Shown: piece after piece, positions 44,850 through 55,321 of the stretch | Layout of the letters: every line of letters starts with the position of its first letter | Numbering within the stretch: position 1 is the stretch's first letter | From: Limosilactobacillus caviae | GTDB taxonomy: Bacteria; Bacillota; Bacilli; Lactobacillales; Lactobacillaceae | Direction of reading: 5' to 3' | NCBI RefSeq assembly: GCF_014635905.1 | Contig: NZ_BMDS01000002.1 | Location: forward strand, 248,001-312,000 | Length of the DNA: 64,000 nt | Position numbers and translations under genes: made by a program | The notes under the pieces: model-generated | Database searches by the model: none | What the model was told of the DNA's origin: nothing | What the model saw: only the letters and a program-made list of their open reading frames with translations

Positions 44850-45821
44850 TTATTCATTCCAAATTTTTATTCCGGGTCCCGGTTGTGAAACCACCAACCG
44901 ATCATGACCAATAATATTGCTTAATTTAGTAACGATTTTTTCTCGGTTCATACGGTCATAGATAACTTTTACATTTGGACCGGCATCCATCGTATAATAG
45001 CAGTTTATCCCATTATTACGCAAGTCCTGAACTGCCTTAATAATGGTTAGTGTTTCGGCATTAAAGTAGGTAAATCCAGGATCGGCAGACAGTGTTAGCG
45101 CATGCATTCGCAAAGCATTTTCTTCGGCAATATGTCCGATTAGGTCAATATCTTTAGCTTTGATTGCTTTTTTAATGGCGGTCATATCCCGAGCTACCAC
45201 TTTTCGCCAAGCATCATAGTAAGGTGAAGTGGCAACACTAGATTGCATTCCAGACCGGCTTGAGATTTTTTTCTTCTTGGTATTGACTAACACTGCTAAC
45301 ATTTCAATAGGGAAATCAACGTCTTCTAAAATTGGTTTGGCAAATGATGATTGATCATCGGTTCCTTTTTGCCATTCCACTAAGCCACCATAGATAGACC
45401 TAGTGGCAGAACCAGAACCACGACGCGCTAAACGAGAAAGATCACGGGACGATAATTTTAATCCCGCGGCAGAACTAGCTGCTCCTGCAAGCGCGGCAAA
45501 AGCTGATGCAGATGATGCAAGGCCAGCAGCAGTAGGAACATGATTGGTAGAATTAACCTTTGCAAAATAATTAATTCCGCTCAGTTCCCGCACAAGATTT
45601 AAAATATGAACAACTTTTTTAGCATCCTGCTGATCAAGCAATTGTTTGTCAACGTAAACTTGGTCGGAAGTGAGCTGATCGTCAAAGTTTACGGTGGTTG
45701 TCGTATAAAATTCGTTAAGCGTGAGGGAGAGACTATCTGTTTGCGGAATGATTAGTTCTTGATTTTCTTTTCCCCAGTATTTGACGAGCGCGATATTTGT
45801 ATGTGCTTTTGCTGTTGCCAT
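44850..45821 (-). CDS. mvaD: Diphosphomevalonate decarboxylase
   Basis: A 323-residue GHMP-type enzyme giving isopentenyl diphosphate. AKAHTNIALVKYWGK, PTAAGLASSASAFAALAGA and MDAGPNVKVI are characteristic. Its ATG shares one base with the mvk stop, so translation is coupled. GAGGT lies nine bases before it. Confidence 0.96.
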   Translation of the reverse strand: MATAKAHTNIALVKYWGKENQELIIPQTDSLSLTLNEFYTTTTVNFDDQLTSDQVYVDKQLLDQQDAKKVVHILNLVRELSGINYFAKVNSTNHVPTAAGLASSASAFAALAGAASSAAGLKLSSRDLSRLARRGSGSATRSIYGGLVEWQKGTDDQSSFAKPILEDVDFPIEMLAVLVNTKKKKISSRSGMQSSVATSPYYDAWRKVVARDMTAIKKAIKAKDIDLIGHIAEENALRMHALTLSADPGFTYFNAETLTIIKAVQDLRNNGINCYYTMDAGPNVKVIYDRMNREKIVTKLSNIIGHDRLVVSQPGPGIKIWNE

Positions 45822-46771
45822 TAGTCATTACCTCGCTTATCAAGTGGTTGAAGCCAAACTTGTTGTGCTCCGTTTTCTTTTAAAATACTTGCCAGTCGAC
45901 GAGCACCCATCGCTGTTCGTGCAAGTGCAATCATACAGCCACCACGGCCACCACCGGTTAATTTAGCACCTAATGCGCCATTATCTCGTGCAATATGGAT
46001 TAAATGGTCTAACGAAGGATCTGATACATTGAGTGCTGCCAAATCGGTTTGTGCAAAGTTAAGTGCTTCTCCTAAATGTTCAACGTCATTTTTAGCTAAA
46101 TAGTTCTTAGTTTGATTTACTAATTCGCCAAGATGGCTGATACGGGTTTCAGCATATTCTTTATTAGTTTTTAGTTCATCTTTAACGGCAGTAATTGCCT
46201 CTTTAGTAGCGCCTTTTATTCCGGTGTCTGCAATAACTAATGAAGCGTCTAAATTCATTTCGATTGGGACGCCAATTCGACCTTTGATATAAAAAAGCGG
46301 CTTTTCAGAACTAACGGTAGCCGCATCTAAACCTGAGGGACTACGGTGGGTAACTTGTTCCTCAATGTCAGCAAGCTGAAGCAGTACTGTTCGATCGAGC
46401 GGTTCATCATAGTAATCAAAAGATGCACGAATGATTGCAATCGCACTTGCTGCTGAAGAACCCATACCGCGTTCGGCAGGTAATTGACTTTCAACGGTTA
46501 AATCCCAGCCTCTTTCTTGAGCATTAAACCGAGCAGATAAAGCTTCAACTAATTTTTTAATCCCGGCCATAGAGGATGGTAAATTCTCTAAATCACCATG
46601 GTAATACCGACTTTTAATAATTTGCTGGTTATCTTGGCGACTAGTTAATGTAGCAGTTAGGCGGACACTTGGCAATGGAAGGGCAATTGCTGGTTGACCG
46701 TATACTACGCTATGTTCTCCCATTAAAATGATTTTCGCATGGCTAGTACCAATCCCTTGTTGTTTCACCAT
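45821..46771 (-). CDS. mvk: Mevalonate kinase
   Basis: A 316-residue GHMP kinase. SHAKIILMGEHSVVYGQPAIALPL, RGMGSSAASAIAIIRA and KLTGGGRGGCMIALA are the three motifs. It is the first gene of the minus-strand mevalonate operon. The two upper-pathway genes (HMG-CoA synthase and reductase) are elsewhere. The ribosome site GTAGGT is fair. Confidence 0.96.
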   Translation of the reverse strand: MVKQQGIGTSHAKIILMGEHSVVYGQPAIALPLPSVRLTATLTSRQDNQQIIKSRYYHGDLENLPSSMAGIKKLVEALSARFNAQERGWDLTVESQLPAERGMGSSAASAIAIIRASFDYYDEPLDRTVLLQLADIEEQVTHRSPSGLDAATVSSEKPLFYIKGRIGVPIEMNLDASLVIADTGIKGATKEAITAVKDELKTNKEYAETRISHLGELVNQTKNYLAKNDVEHLGEALNFAQTDLAALNVSDPSLDHLIHIARDNGALGAKLTGGGRGGCMIALARTAMGARRLASILKENGAQQVWLQPLDKRGND

Positions 46772-46988
46772 CGTAACCTACTTTCTACTTAAAAATTCAA
46801 ATTTAATCATAGCATAAAACATTGATTCTAGCTAAAAACGATTACGGATGTTACCAAATCTAAATATTTTGCTATGAAAATTTATGGACTATGTAAAAAT
46901 GAGAAATTTATAGTAGAATGGTGTATTATTTACTTTAGAATATTTAGTAATTTTGTATATTATAACTTCGGAGAAATATGGTGATATT

Positions 46989-49853
46989 GTGGCACAGCGT
47001 AGTAGTCAGCGCATAAAGAAGCGTGATAAAAAAGCGCCAATCTACTCAGTTGTTGACTTAGAAACAACAGGAACAAATGTTAATCACGGTGATCGAATCA
47101 TTCAAATTGGGTGTGTTCTTGTTCAAGATGGCAAAATCATAAATCACTTTGAAACAAAGATAAATCCACGAGAGAAGATACCGCGCTCGATTGTCCAATT
47201 AACAGGGATTGAAGACAAAGATGTCCGCAAAGCACCCTTATTTGAGGATGTTGCCGGTACAATATATAGTTTGCTAACGGGGACAACATTTGTGGCACAT
47301 AATGTTAATTTTGATTTTCCGTTTTTAAATGCAGAATTGGAAAGAGCCGGTTATCCCTCATTATCAATTCCAGCAATAGATACAGTAACTCTCAGTCAGA
47401 TTCTTCTGCCAACAGCAAAAAGCTTTCGGTTACGTGATTTGACAAGTTCACTGCATATTGAACACGATCATCCGCATAGTGCCGTATCAGATGCTGAAGC
47501 AACAGCAGAACTGCTTAATGATCTGTTAAAAAAAGTCCAAGCTCTTCCTACGCTTACACTTGAGAAGCTTTCGCAACTGAAGCTTAATTTACCGCAACAA
47601 ACGGCAGGCGTTTTTGATGCTGAACTACAGCAACGGCATAAAAAACCACGACCATTAAGTGAAGAATTGTATGTTTCTCATGGAATCGTTCTTCATAAGT
47701 CGCGTCCGATAACCGCAACTGGCAAAAGAGAAGCATATAAATATCCTTCAACTAAAAAGGCTAAAGAAAAAATATATCGCGATGCCTTGAAACTACGGCC
47801 TATTCAGGCAAAGATGATGAATAGTATTTACAATAACTATACTCATGATGAACCTAAAAATATGATCGTTGAAGCAGGTACAGGTGTTGGTAAAACATTG
47901 GGCTACTTATTCCCGCTAAGTTATGCTGCTTATCCAAATAAAAAGATCGTGATTAGTACCGCAACTAATGTTTTACAACAGCAAATTATTGACACTTCAA
48001 TTGCACAATTAAATAAGGTTCTTCCTTTTAAGATGAATAGTGTCATTATTAAAGGAAATCACCATTATTTAGACCTTGCACGATTTGTCCATTCTTTAAG
48101 CGTAATTGAAGATTCAAAGCTTGTTCAATTATTAAAAGCTAAAATTTTAGTTTGGCTATTATCAACCCAGACTGGCGATTTAGATGAACTTAATTTGAAT
48201 TCCCAACAGTCACCTTACTTTACTGAAATTCGTCACCAAGGTGTTCGGACCCTTAATTCATCAAATGCTTTCTATCATGATGATTTTCTAGTTCGGCGTG
48301 AAAAGCGTTTGCACCAAGCGGACATTATTATTACCAATCATGCTTATCTCGTAGCCCATGCTCAAGACCTAGGAGATGGAACACGGCGTCCTTACTTAGT
48401 GATTGATGAGGCACAGCACTTAAGCGAAAGTATTTTGAAGCGTTCTCGACGAACATTTAATTTCCAGCGATTGCGGACAGCTGTTCATGTGATGTCGAAT
48501 TTAGTTAATAATGGGAGCGATCGTAATTTAACCGATATCTTTGCTGAGCAAGCATTGGGGAGTTATAATGTTGAACTGCTTCGGGGAGATTTGAATGCGG
48601 TTGAAGAAGCAGTAGATCTCTTTCAACAGGCTCTTTACCGTCAGTTTATGGCAAATTCAACTGGTAACCCGGATAATGAACTTATTGAGCAGCCGCTCCG
48701 CAATGACCAAGTAATGGAAGTCTTAGATATTGGCGGACCGATCATGATGAAATTAGAGCAGGCACTAAGTAGTGTTCAGTTGCATTTCTCCGCTTTAAGC
48801 CATCTTTTTACTAGTCAAAGCGATCGTTGGTTACTAAGTGATCGTTACCTAATGAGTCAATTTCAAAGCCAATTAGCAAAATTAATTGAAGCAGATCAAA
48901 CATTGAATGAGTTTAGTGACACCCTGCAGCAACAAGGGGATGCAGCGGCTTTTTGGATAACCATCCGCCAATCAACTGAACAAAGTACTTTACAGCTTAG
49001 TGGAGGTTTATTGGAAACAACGCATTACTTAACTAAAAATGTCTATCCTTATTTTGCTCAACCGCTATTTGTAGGTGCTACGCTTTTTACATCGGCACGG
49101 TCACAATATTTATACAATCAATTAGATCTGGATCGTAATAATACATTAACTAGACGATTTGCATCGCCGTTTGATTACCAGCATAACGCAAAGCTGCTAA
49201 TTGCTGAAGATGCACCGGTTCCTAGTGCACAGAACAATATTGACTATATTAAATATCTTAGTAATACGATTTATCGGTTGACTAAAAATGCGCGGTATCA
49301 AACAATGATCTTATTTAATTCCCTAGTAATGATTGAGCAAGTTTATAGTCAATTAAGGGAAACAGACTTATTTGATCAACGTGATATTTTAGCGCAGGGG
49401 ATTACGGGTAACCGCGATAAAATATTAAAGCAATTTAGTAGCGGCCAAAATTCCATCTTACTAGGGGCATCGAGTTTCTGGGAGGGGATTGACCTTCCTA
49501 GCTCGGCATTGGAGCTGCTAATCATTACAAGATTACCATTTGACTCACCAGATGAGATTATGAACCGTGCCCATAATAAGTTGTTGCAGCAACAAGGGAA
49601 GAATCCTTTCTATCATTCAGAACTACCAAAAGCAACGATGCGGTTACGGCAGGGGATTGGTCGCTTGTTAAGAACAGAAGAAGATCGTGGTATTGCAATT
49701 GTGCTTGATCCGCGGCTGAAAACTAGACGCTATGGTCAGACCATCCTCAATAGTTTGCCGGCTGATTTGCCAGTTAGCGCACAGAAAACGAGTGAGCTTA
49801 TAACAACAACGCAAACTTTTTTAATGGGTAACGGTAATGAAAAAGTTAAATAA
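46989..49853 (+). CDS. dinG: DinG-type helicase with N-terminal DnaQ-like exonuclease
   Basis: A 954-residue Firmicute-type DinG. The 3'-5' exonuclease domain shows VVDLETTGTN, AHNVNFDFPFL and HSAVSDAEATAEL (DEDDh set). The helicase has VEAGTGVGKTLGYL (Walker A), VIDEAQHLSES (DEAQ instead of DEAH), GASSFWEGIDLP and RQGIGRLLRTEED (motif VI). In-frame GTG 46989 is taken with GGTGAT just upstream; the frame is open 12 codons more, but the first part lacks a site. It may act in DNA repair or R-loop removal. Confidence 0.9.
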   Translation: MAQRSSQRIKKRDKKAPIYSVVDLETTGTNVNHGDRIIQIGCVLVQDGKIINHFETKINPREKIPRSIVQLTGIEDKDVRKAPLFEDVAGTIYSLLTGTTFVAHNVNFDFPFLNAELERAGYPSLSIPAIDTVTLSQILLPTAKSFRLRDLTSSLHIEHDHPHSAVSDAEATAELLNDLLKKVQALPTLTLEKLSQLKLNLPQQTAGVFDAELQQRHKKPRPLSEELYVSHGIVLHKSRPITATGKREAYKYPSTKKAKEKIYRDALKLRPIQAKMMNSIYNNYTHDEPKNMIVEAGTGVGKTLGYLFPLSYAAYPNKKIVISTATNVLQQQIIDTSIAQLNKVLPFKMNSVIIKGNHHYLDLARFVHSLSVIEDSKLVQLLKAKILVWLLSTQTGDLDELNLNSQQSPYFTEIRHQGVRTLNSSNAFYHDDFLVRREKRLHQADIIITNHAYLVAHAQDLGDGTRRPYLVIDEAQHLSESILKRSRRTFNFQRLRTAVHVMSNLVNNGSDRNLTDIFAEQALGSYNVELLRGDLNAVEEAVDLFQQALYRQFMANSTGNPDNELIEQPLRNDQVMEVLDIGGPIMMKLEQALSSVQLHFSALSHLFTSQSDRWLLSDRYLMSQFQSQLAKLIEADQTLNEFSDTLQQQGDAAAFWITIRQSTEQSTLQLSGGLLETTHYLTKNVYPYFAQPLFVGATLFTSARSQYLYNQLDLDRNNTLTRRFASPFDYQHNAKLLIAEDAPVPSAQNNIDYIKYLSNTIYRLTKNARYQTMILFNSLVMIEQVYSQLRETDLFDQRDILAQGITGNRDKILKQFSSGQNSILLGASSFWEGIDLPSSALELLIITRLPFDSPDEIMNRAHNKLLQQQGKNPFYHSELPKATMRLRQGIGRLLRTEEDRGIAIVLDPRLKTRRYGQTILNSLPADLPVSAQKTSELITTTQTFLMGNGNEKVK

Positions 49854-49941
49854 ACTTTATCAACTTTTATTTAGTTATTTCTGGTATAATCAAAACGATT
49901 GCCAAGCAAGGTCAAAAAAGTAAAGAATAAGAGGGAATTAT

Positions 49942-50460
49942 ATGCAGAGTCGACGAGAAGTTCAACGTGAACAGAGTCGTGGTTCCTCGATGCGGACGAT
50001 TCGTAACCTTTTAATTGCGATCCTACTAATTTTATTAATCGTATGGAGTGTATTTGCTGTTAGCAGCCAGCCACGAAATGCGGCACGCCGACAAACTATA
50101 TCGCTTGCGGAAAAATATGCGCATTTACGTTCGCCTGATCAGTTTTATATTTATAATCGGGAAAGCACTTATTATGCAATTAGTGGTAAAAATCAGAAAA
50201 ATCAGCCTATTCTCGTCATCGTTCCACAACATGGCGGTAAGATTAGAGTATTAAAACAATCATCTGGGATCACTGCTGCTGAGGCACGAACAATGACTAA
50301 GGAAAATAGGAAGCCACGCGAAATCTTAAAAGTTGCTCCAGGAATATTTAATGATAAGACGGTCTGGGAAGTTACATATCGTAACCAAAAAGGAAATTTA
50401 TGCTACGATTTGATCAATTTTAAGACTGGACAATATGTTCAAAATATTAATAATCTTTAG
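49942..50460 (+). CDS. YpmB-like DUF5590/PepSY-type membrane-anchored protein
   Basis: A 172-residue protein. A polar start of about 18 residues is followed by one membrane helix (NLLIAILLILLIVWSVFAV), then an extracytoplasmic domain with YNRESTYYAISGKN and a second repeat ending EVTYRNQKGNLCYDLINFKTG. Lactobacilli often have it between dinG and dnaD, as here. The usual aspartate aminotransferase and asnS genes between them are missing. Function unknown. Confidence 0.82.
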   Translation: MQSRREVQREQSRGSSMRTIRNLLIAILLILLIVWSVFAVSSQPRNAARRQTISLAEKYAHLRSPDQFYIYNRESTYYAISGKNQKNQPILVIVPQHGGKIRVLKQSSGITAAEARTMTKENRKPREILKVAPGIFNDKTVWEVTYRNQKGNLCYDLINFKTGQYVQNINNL

Positions 50461-50546
50461 TATAAATTAGGACTGATAATTTTATGGAGGCTGGGATTAC
50501 TCAGTCTCTTTACTTTTGCTGAGAGTGATGTAAAGGAGTTGATCAA

Positions 50547-51251
50547 ATGGCAGATGTTGACTTATTACAGCATTATTTACAAGCTGGTGAAACGAATATC
50601 AGCAATTTATTATTGCACCATTATAAAGAATTAGGGATGACAACTTCACAGTTTGTACTTTATCTGCAATTTAAATCTTATCAAGATCGGGGGATAATGA
50701 ACCCTGATGTAAGAACTATTGCAAAAAATTTGGGGACAGAAGAACGGCAAGTATTTGAACAGCTTCACCAAATGATGACAAACCACTTAGTAGAGCAAAA
50801 AATGCGGAAACTAGATAATGGTAAAGAAGATGCAATATATGATTTTTCTTTACTAATAAATAAATTAGTACTACTAAATGAGAATGATAACGAATTATCT
50901 ATTAAGGTTGAAAATACTGCCACACGAGCCGAAACATTTAATCAGCTTGAAGCAGAATTTGGGCGACCGCTTTCATCAATGGAACTGCAAATTGTTAATG
51001 ACTGGCTTGATAAAGATAATTATTCCGCAGTAATGATTAAGCTGGCACTGCGACAAGCGGTAATGAATAGCGCCTTAAATCTCCAGTATATGGATCGAAT
51101 CCTTCAGAGTTGGAATCGTCAAGGGTTGAGGACCGAACGGGATATTGGTGAGCATGAAAAGCGGTTTGAGCAGCGAAAAGCATCAGGACAAAAAGCAATA
51201 AAGAAGACATTGGGAAAGCCTAAAATACCAATTTATAAATTAGGCGAATAA
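50547..51251 (+). CDS. dnaD: DNA replication initiation protein DnaD
   Basis: A 234-residue primosome protein. The N-terminal winged helix (LLLHHYKELGMTTSQFVLYLQFKSYQDRG) and C-terminal DnaD/DnaB_2 domain (FNQLEAEFGRPLSSMELQIVNDWLDKDNYSAVMIKLALRQAVMN with the YxxxIL-like YMDRILQSW) are clear. A Lys-rich tail follows. It helps to load the helicase with DnaA and DnaB at origins and stalled forks. AAGGAG precedes ATG 50547. Confidence 0.94.
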   Translation: MADVDLLQHYLQAGETNISNLLLHHYKELGMTTSQFVLYLQFKSYQDRGIMNPDVRTIAKNLGTEERQVFEQLHQMMTNHLVEQKMRKLDNGKEDAIYDFSLLINKLVLLNENDNELSIKVENTATRAETFNQLEAEFGRPLSSMELQIVNDWLDKDNYSAVMIKLALRQAVMNSALNLQYMDRILQSWNRQGLRTERDIGEHEKRFEQRKASGQKAIKKTLGKPKIPIYKLGE

Positions 51252-51277
51252 AATAATTTAATATAAGGGTGGTTGAC

Positions 51278-52195
51278 ATGGAAAAATCTTCTTCTCAGGT
51301 AATGAAGGGAATTATATGGGCAGCAGTTGCGTCTGCAATGTGGGGGATTTCTGGAACAGTCCTTCAGTTGATTTCACAAAATTTAGCCATTCCTGCCACG
51401 TGGATGCTATCTATGCGGACATTCTCAGCAGGGATCATCTTATTAATAATTAGTGTAATTTTATATGGAAAAAAGATTTTTAATGTGTTTAAAACGCGGG
51501 CAACTGCGATTTCAGTTATTAGTTATGCCATCTTAGGATTAATGGCTAATTTACTAACTTTTTACTATGCTATTCAAACGGGGAATGCATCAGCAGCTAC
51601 GATTCTCCAATATCTTTCGCCGCTATTTATTGTGCTTGGCGGAATTATTTTTATGCATCGCCGCCCATTTAGAAGTGATATTATTTCGTTTGTTATTGCT
51701 TTAATTGGGGTTGCATTATGTATTACACGCGGGAACTTTACACAATTAGCATTACCGCTTGTTTCGTTGCTGTGGGGGTTAGGTTCAGGGATTACTGCCG
51801 CTTTTTATGTTGTATTGCCGCAACGGGCTGCCGATGAAAATCCGCCGATTGTTGTTTTAGGTTGGGGAACAATGATTGCAGGAATCCTATTTAATTTATA
51901 TCGGCCATTTTGGGTTAATCCACCACATATTTCTACAACATTGGTAGCATCGGTTGCTACTGTGGTACTGTTTGGCACAATTCTGCCATTTGGAATTTTA
52001 CTCCACGCAACTAAGTATGCTCCATCAGATGTGGTTAGTATTATGGATGCTGTTCAGCCAATTACAACTTCGATATTAAGTGTCATCTTCTTCCATCTGA
52101 ACCTTAATTGGGCAGAAATTTTAGGTATTGTTTTAGTTATCATTGCCGTTTATGTCTTACAGAATGGTCGAAGAAAACATACGATTCATTATTAA
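51278..52195 (+). CDS. EamA/DMT family transporter
   Basis: A 305-residue protein with ten hydrophobic helices in two EamA repeats (GIIWAAVASAMWGISGTV in the first, PLVSLLWGLGSGITAAFYVVLP starting the second). Drug/metabolite transporter superfamily; the substrate is unknown. ATG 51278 lies five bases after AAGGGTGG; the GTG at 51269 overlaps that site. A perfect terminator follows. Confidence 0.9.
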   Translation: MEKSSSQVMKGIIWAAVASAMWGISGTVLQLISQNLAIPATWMLSMRTFSAGIILLIISVILYGKKIFNVFKTRATAISVISYAILGLMANLLTFYYAIQTGNASAATILQYLSPLFIVLGGIIFMHRRPFRSDIISFVIALIGVALCITRGNFTQLALPLVSLLWGLGSGITAAFYVVLPQRAADENPPIVVLGWGTMIAGILFNLYRPFWVNPPHISTTLVASVATVVLFGTILPFGILLHATKYAPSDVVSIMDAVQPITTSILSVIFFHLNLNWAEILGIVLVIIAVYVLQNGRRKHTIHY

Positions 52196-52204
52196 AAGAA
52201 AATG

Positions 52205-52257
52205 AAAAAGGACTCAAAGCTTCTCCAGAGTACTGGTTGAAACTTTGAGTCCTTTTT
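52205..52257. terminator. Perfect bidirectional terminator
   Basis: AAAAAGGACTCAAAG (52205-52219) and CTTTGAGTCCTTTTT (52243-52257) are exact complements between convergent genes. Confidence 0.9.
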
Positions 52258-52281
52258 AGCTGCAAATTATTTATTAAATAA

Positions 52282-54519
52282 TTATTGTGGAGTAGCACTT
52301 GGCTGTGTTGCTGGTGCAGAGGAACTAGAACTAGCTGCTGAGGTGCTACTCGATGATGAAGATTGACTAGAGCCATTATTTCGTTCTTCTGCTCGGCTTT
52401 CACTACTGCTTGAGGAAGAACTTGATGAGCTTGATGACGACTCGCTGGAACTATTAGAAGAACTGCTATTATGATTGTCTGATGTGTCTTCGGTATATTC
52501 AAAAGCCCATTTAGAGTCACGAATGACCAGTTGACGCTTACCTTTAACACGAACTGCTTCAACTGTATCAGGCATTGTCCAATCAGAAGCATGATTTTGA
52601 CTATCAAGATACTGCATTAGATCTTTGTAAAGCAATTGCGCTGATTTTACATATTGTTCAGAGATACTGCCACCTGGTTCAAGCGGGTGATCATATCCCG
52701 TCCATACAGCAATTGAATAGTTCTTCGTGTAACCAGCCATCCAGGAATCCATAACGCCAGATTGTCCTGAGTTGCCTGGATAGTTAGTTGTACCAGTTTT
52801 ACCAGCTTGATTTACACCATCAATTTTGGCAGCAGTCGCACTACCTTGAGAGTCTGTAAATACTCCTTTAAGCATATCGGTAATCATGTAGGCAGTTGCC
52901 TTATTCATTGCCCGTTGACCCTTAGGATTGAATTGCTTTACAGCGCCATCTTGTGTAGTAATTGAATTGATGTAGTAAGGCTTATAGTAAGTACCGCCAT
53001 TAGCAAAAGCCGCGTAGGCAGCAGAAACTTGAAGAGGAGAAATATATAAGGCAATCCCATTTTGTAAGGTATATGGTTGCTTTTGAGAAATTCCTAAACC
53101 ATCTAAAAAGCTAGTGGCACGTTTAATTCCAACGGCTTGTAGTGCGCGGATAGCCGGGACATTTCGTGATTGAACCAGGGCATCACGCATTGTCATTGTT
53201 CCTTTATATTTCTTATCAAAGTCATGTAAGACAGTATTAGTACCAGGGAATACAAACCGTGTATCAGCGATTGATTTAAATGTTGGCCATTGAAGGTATT
53301 CAATAGCAGGCCCGTAATCCATTAATGGCTTAGCGGTTGAACCAGAGCTTCGATTGCTTTGAACAGCTCGATTAAGTCCATAAACAACATTACCTGTATG
53401 ACGTCCGCCAAGCATTGCGATAATTTGCCCGTTGTGGGGATCAGTGACCGCAACCCCCGTTTGCATTTTATCGCTTTGGAACTGTACACCGCCATTTGCA
53501 GCATCGTATAGGTGTTGTTGAGCATCTAAGTCTAAATTAGTATGAACTTTTAACCCATCACTATAAGGGTTATATCCTTGTGCCTGAAGATCTGCTAAAA
53601 CTTGTTTTACGTATGGATCAACAACTTTTGCTTTAACAGCAGTGCCGCTACCAGAAATATTACCATGGTCTGGGTCTAACCCAGCAGTAACGCTTTCACT
53701 AGCAGCCTGGTTAGCTTGAGCCTGGGTAATATAATTGCTCCGTACCATCGCATTTAGAACTTCATTTCGCCGTTGAGTGGCGTATTTAGTATTACTTACT
53801 AACGGGTTATAGTAGGTTGGTGACTGTGGCATCCCGGCGAGGAGTGCTAATTGTGAAAGATCGAGGTCGTTTAAATCTTTTCCGTAATAATATTGAGCGG
53901 CAGTTTGCATTCCATAAATCCCATTTCCCATATATACCTTGTTAATGTAAAAACCGAGAATTTGATTTTTGCTAAAGTGACGCTCAACGTTGATTGCTAA
54001 CCACGCTTCCTGGGCTTTTCGCTTTAACGTTCGATCTGATGCAGCAGTAGAAAAGACGGATAATTTAACCAATTGCTGGGTTAAAGTACTTCCCCCCTGC
54101 ATTCCGGATGAACGGCCAAAAATATTAGATGTCGCAGCACCTAAAATACGAATGGTATCAACACCGTGGTGCTTATAAAAACGACGATCTTCAATCGAAA
54201 CAACGGCATTTTTAAGTTGCTTTGGAATTTGATTGTTCTTAGCATATTCACGTTTTTGTGCTCCTAAACGGGAAATTACTCGATTTTGATCATCATAAAT
54301 AGTCGTAATGCTTTGACTTGTTAAATCATTTCTACTAATTTTAGGAGCACTTGATGCATAGTAGAAAAATAAAGCTGCACATGCAACCATTAGTAGGACG
54401 ACAATTCCTGCTACCCAAAGCAGAATTTTCTTTATTAAGCCGCCAACATTGCGTTGTTGATTGTCATTGTTGTTATTGTTATGACGCTCACTACGCGTTG
54501 ACTGATTATCATTTGACAT
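52282..54519 (-). CDS. pbp1A: Class A penicillin-binding protein (PBP1A)
   Basis: A 745-residue bifunctional peptidoglycan synthase. There is one N-terminal membrane helix. The glycosyltransferase GT51 domain has SIEDRRFYKHHGVD (catalytic Glu) and GGSTLTQQLVKL. The transpeptidase has SSGSTAKPLMDYG (Ser-x-x-Lys), SRN and AGKTGTTNYPG. The last 90 residues are a disordered tail dominated by Ser, after the YTEDTSDN region. It lies 12 bases after recU, the conserved recU-pbp1A pair. The start has AAAGGAG upstream. Confidence 0.95.
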   Translation of the reverse strand: MSNDNQSTRSERHNNNNNDNQQRNVGGLIKKILLWVAGIVVLLMVACAALFFYYASSAPKISRNDLTSQSITTIYDDQNRVISRLGAQKREYAKNNQIPKQLKNAVVSIEDRRFYKHHGVDTIRILGAATSNIFGRSSGMQGGSTLTQQLVKLSVFSTAASDRTLKRKAQEAWLAINVERHFSKNQILGFYINKVYMGNGIYGMQTAAQYYYGKDLNDLDLSQLALLAGMPQSPTYYNPLVSNTKYATQRRNEVLNAMVRSNYITQAQANQAASESVTAGLDPDHGNISGSGTAVKAKVVDPYVKQVLADLQAQGYNPYSDGLKVHTNLDLDAQQHLYDAANGGVQFQSDKMQTGVAVTDPHNGQIIAMLGGRHTGNVVYGLNRAVQSNRSSGSTAKPLMDYGPAIEYLQWPTFKSIADTRFVFPGTNTVLHDFDKKYKGTMTMRDALVQSRNVPAIRALQAVGIKRATSFLDGLGISQKQPYTLQNGIALYISPLQVSAAYAAFANGGTYYKPYYINSITTQDGAVKQFNPKGQRAMNKATAYMITDMLKGVFTDSQGSATAAKIDGVNQAGKTGTTNYPGNSGQSGVMDSWMAGYTKNYSIAVWTGYDHPLEPGGSISEQYVKSAQLLYKDLMQYLDSQNHASDWTMPDTVEAVRVKGKRQLVIRDSKWAFEYTEDTSDNHNSSSSNSSSESSSSSSSSSSSSSESRAEERNNGSSQSSSSSSTSAASSSSSAPATQPSATPQ

Positions 54520-54530
54520 AGTAAACTCCT

Positions 54531-55145
54531 TTACGCTTTTGCAGCAATTATTTTATCAACAGCATTTAAATATGGTAAACGCGGATTAAGTTGATAATGA
54601 ATTTGGTAGCCTTCGTTAGCTATATCTGCTCGTAAAATTGACTTACGTCCGCCGTTTTGCTGCTGATCCCAGTATTTAAACAGGTTTGAAGCGGGAAGCA
54701 AATAAAGCAGGTCAAGCTCAGTGAACTTTATGAAGGCAAAACAAATTCCTCCCTGTGCTACACACTCACGCATATGTTGAATCTGATGAGGATGGAAGTT
54801 CTTTAATGGAAAAGAATTTTTATTACGTGTCTCTTTTGCATCAAAGTCAATATAGTACCCTCGATATACGCCATTATAGTCTGTTGTAGATGGCCGACGA
54901 AAGTAAGCCTCCCGAATAACGGCTGCACTTCGTTTTGGATAGTCAACCTTAACTAGTTGAACTGGCGTCGGCTTCTTATGAATTACGGCAATATGGCGCG
55001 ATAAATAATACTGATTACTATGATTGATTTCATCTTCAAGCGACATCCCACGCTTAGCATAGATAGATTGATGTGGTGTCGGTAATTCATTATGTGTATT
55101 ATAGTGTTGTACAGGTTGCTGACCATTGGGATAGTGAATGGTCAC
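54531..55145 (-). CDS. recU: Holliday junction resolvase RecU
   Basis: A 204-residue resolvase. [41 protein letters not shown] (the D and E-x-K-like core of the PD-(D/E)XK fold) and [21 protein letters not shown] are RecU signatures. The start GTG 55145 is taken because AGGAG stands nine bases upstream; GTG 55154 overlaps it. It acts in recombination and chromosome segregation, upstream of pbp1A. Confidence 0.93.
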   Translation of the reverse strand: MTIHYPNGQQPVQHYNTHNELPTPHQSIYAKRGMSLEDEINHSNQYYLSRHIAVIHKKPTPVQLVKVDYPKRSAAVIREAYFRRPSTTDYNGVYRGYYIDFDAKETRNKNSFPLKNFHPHQIQHMRECVAQGGICFAFIKFTELDLLYLLPASNLFKYWDQQQNGGRKSILRADIANEGYQIHYQLNPRLPYLNAVDKIIAAKA

Positions 55146-55321
55146 GATAATCACTCTCCTAACTAGAGCTATATTATACCAGACTACTTGCCTGATGATT
55201 GATACAAGATGATTACAAGTTTTTAGTAAGATTATTGTTATAACGGTGACTGCTAACTGATATAGTTCGGAGGCGCTTCAACTTATACCTTAAAATAACT
55301 GTAATTATGATGGAGGAATTT

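Noticed and set aside
50461-50546. Hairpin GAGGCTGGG...CTCAGTCTC before dnaD as a terminator or leader
   Set aside because: The stem is short with mismatches and only a weak T run follows, so it is not listed as a feature.
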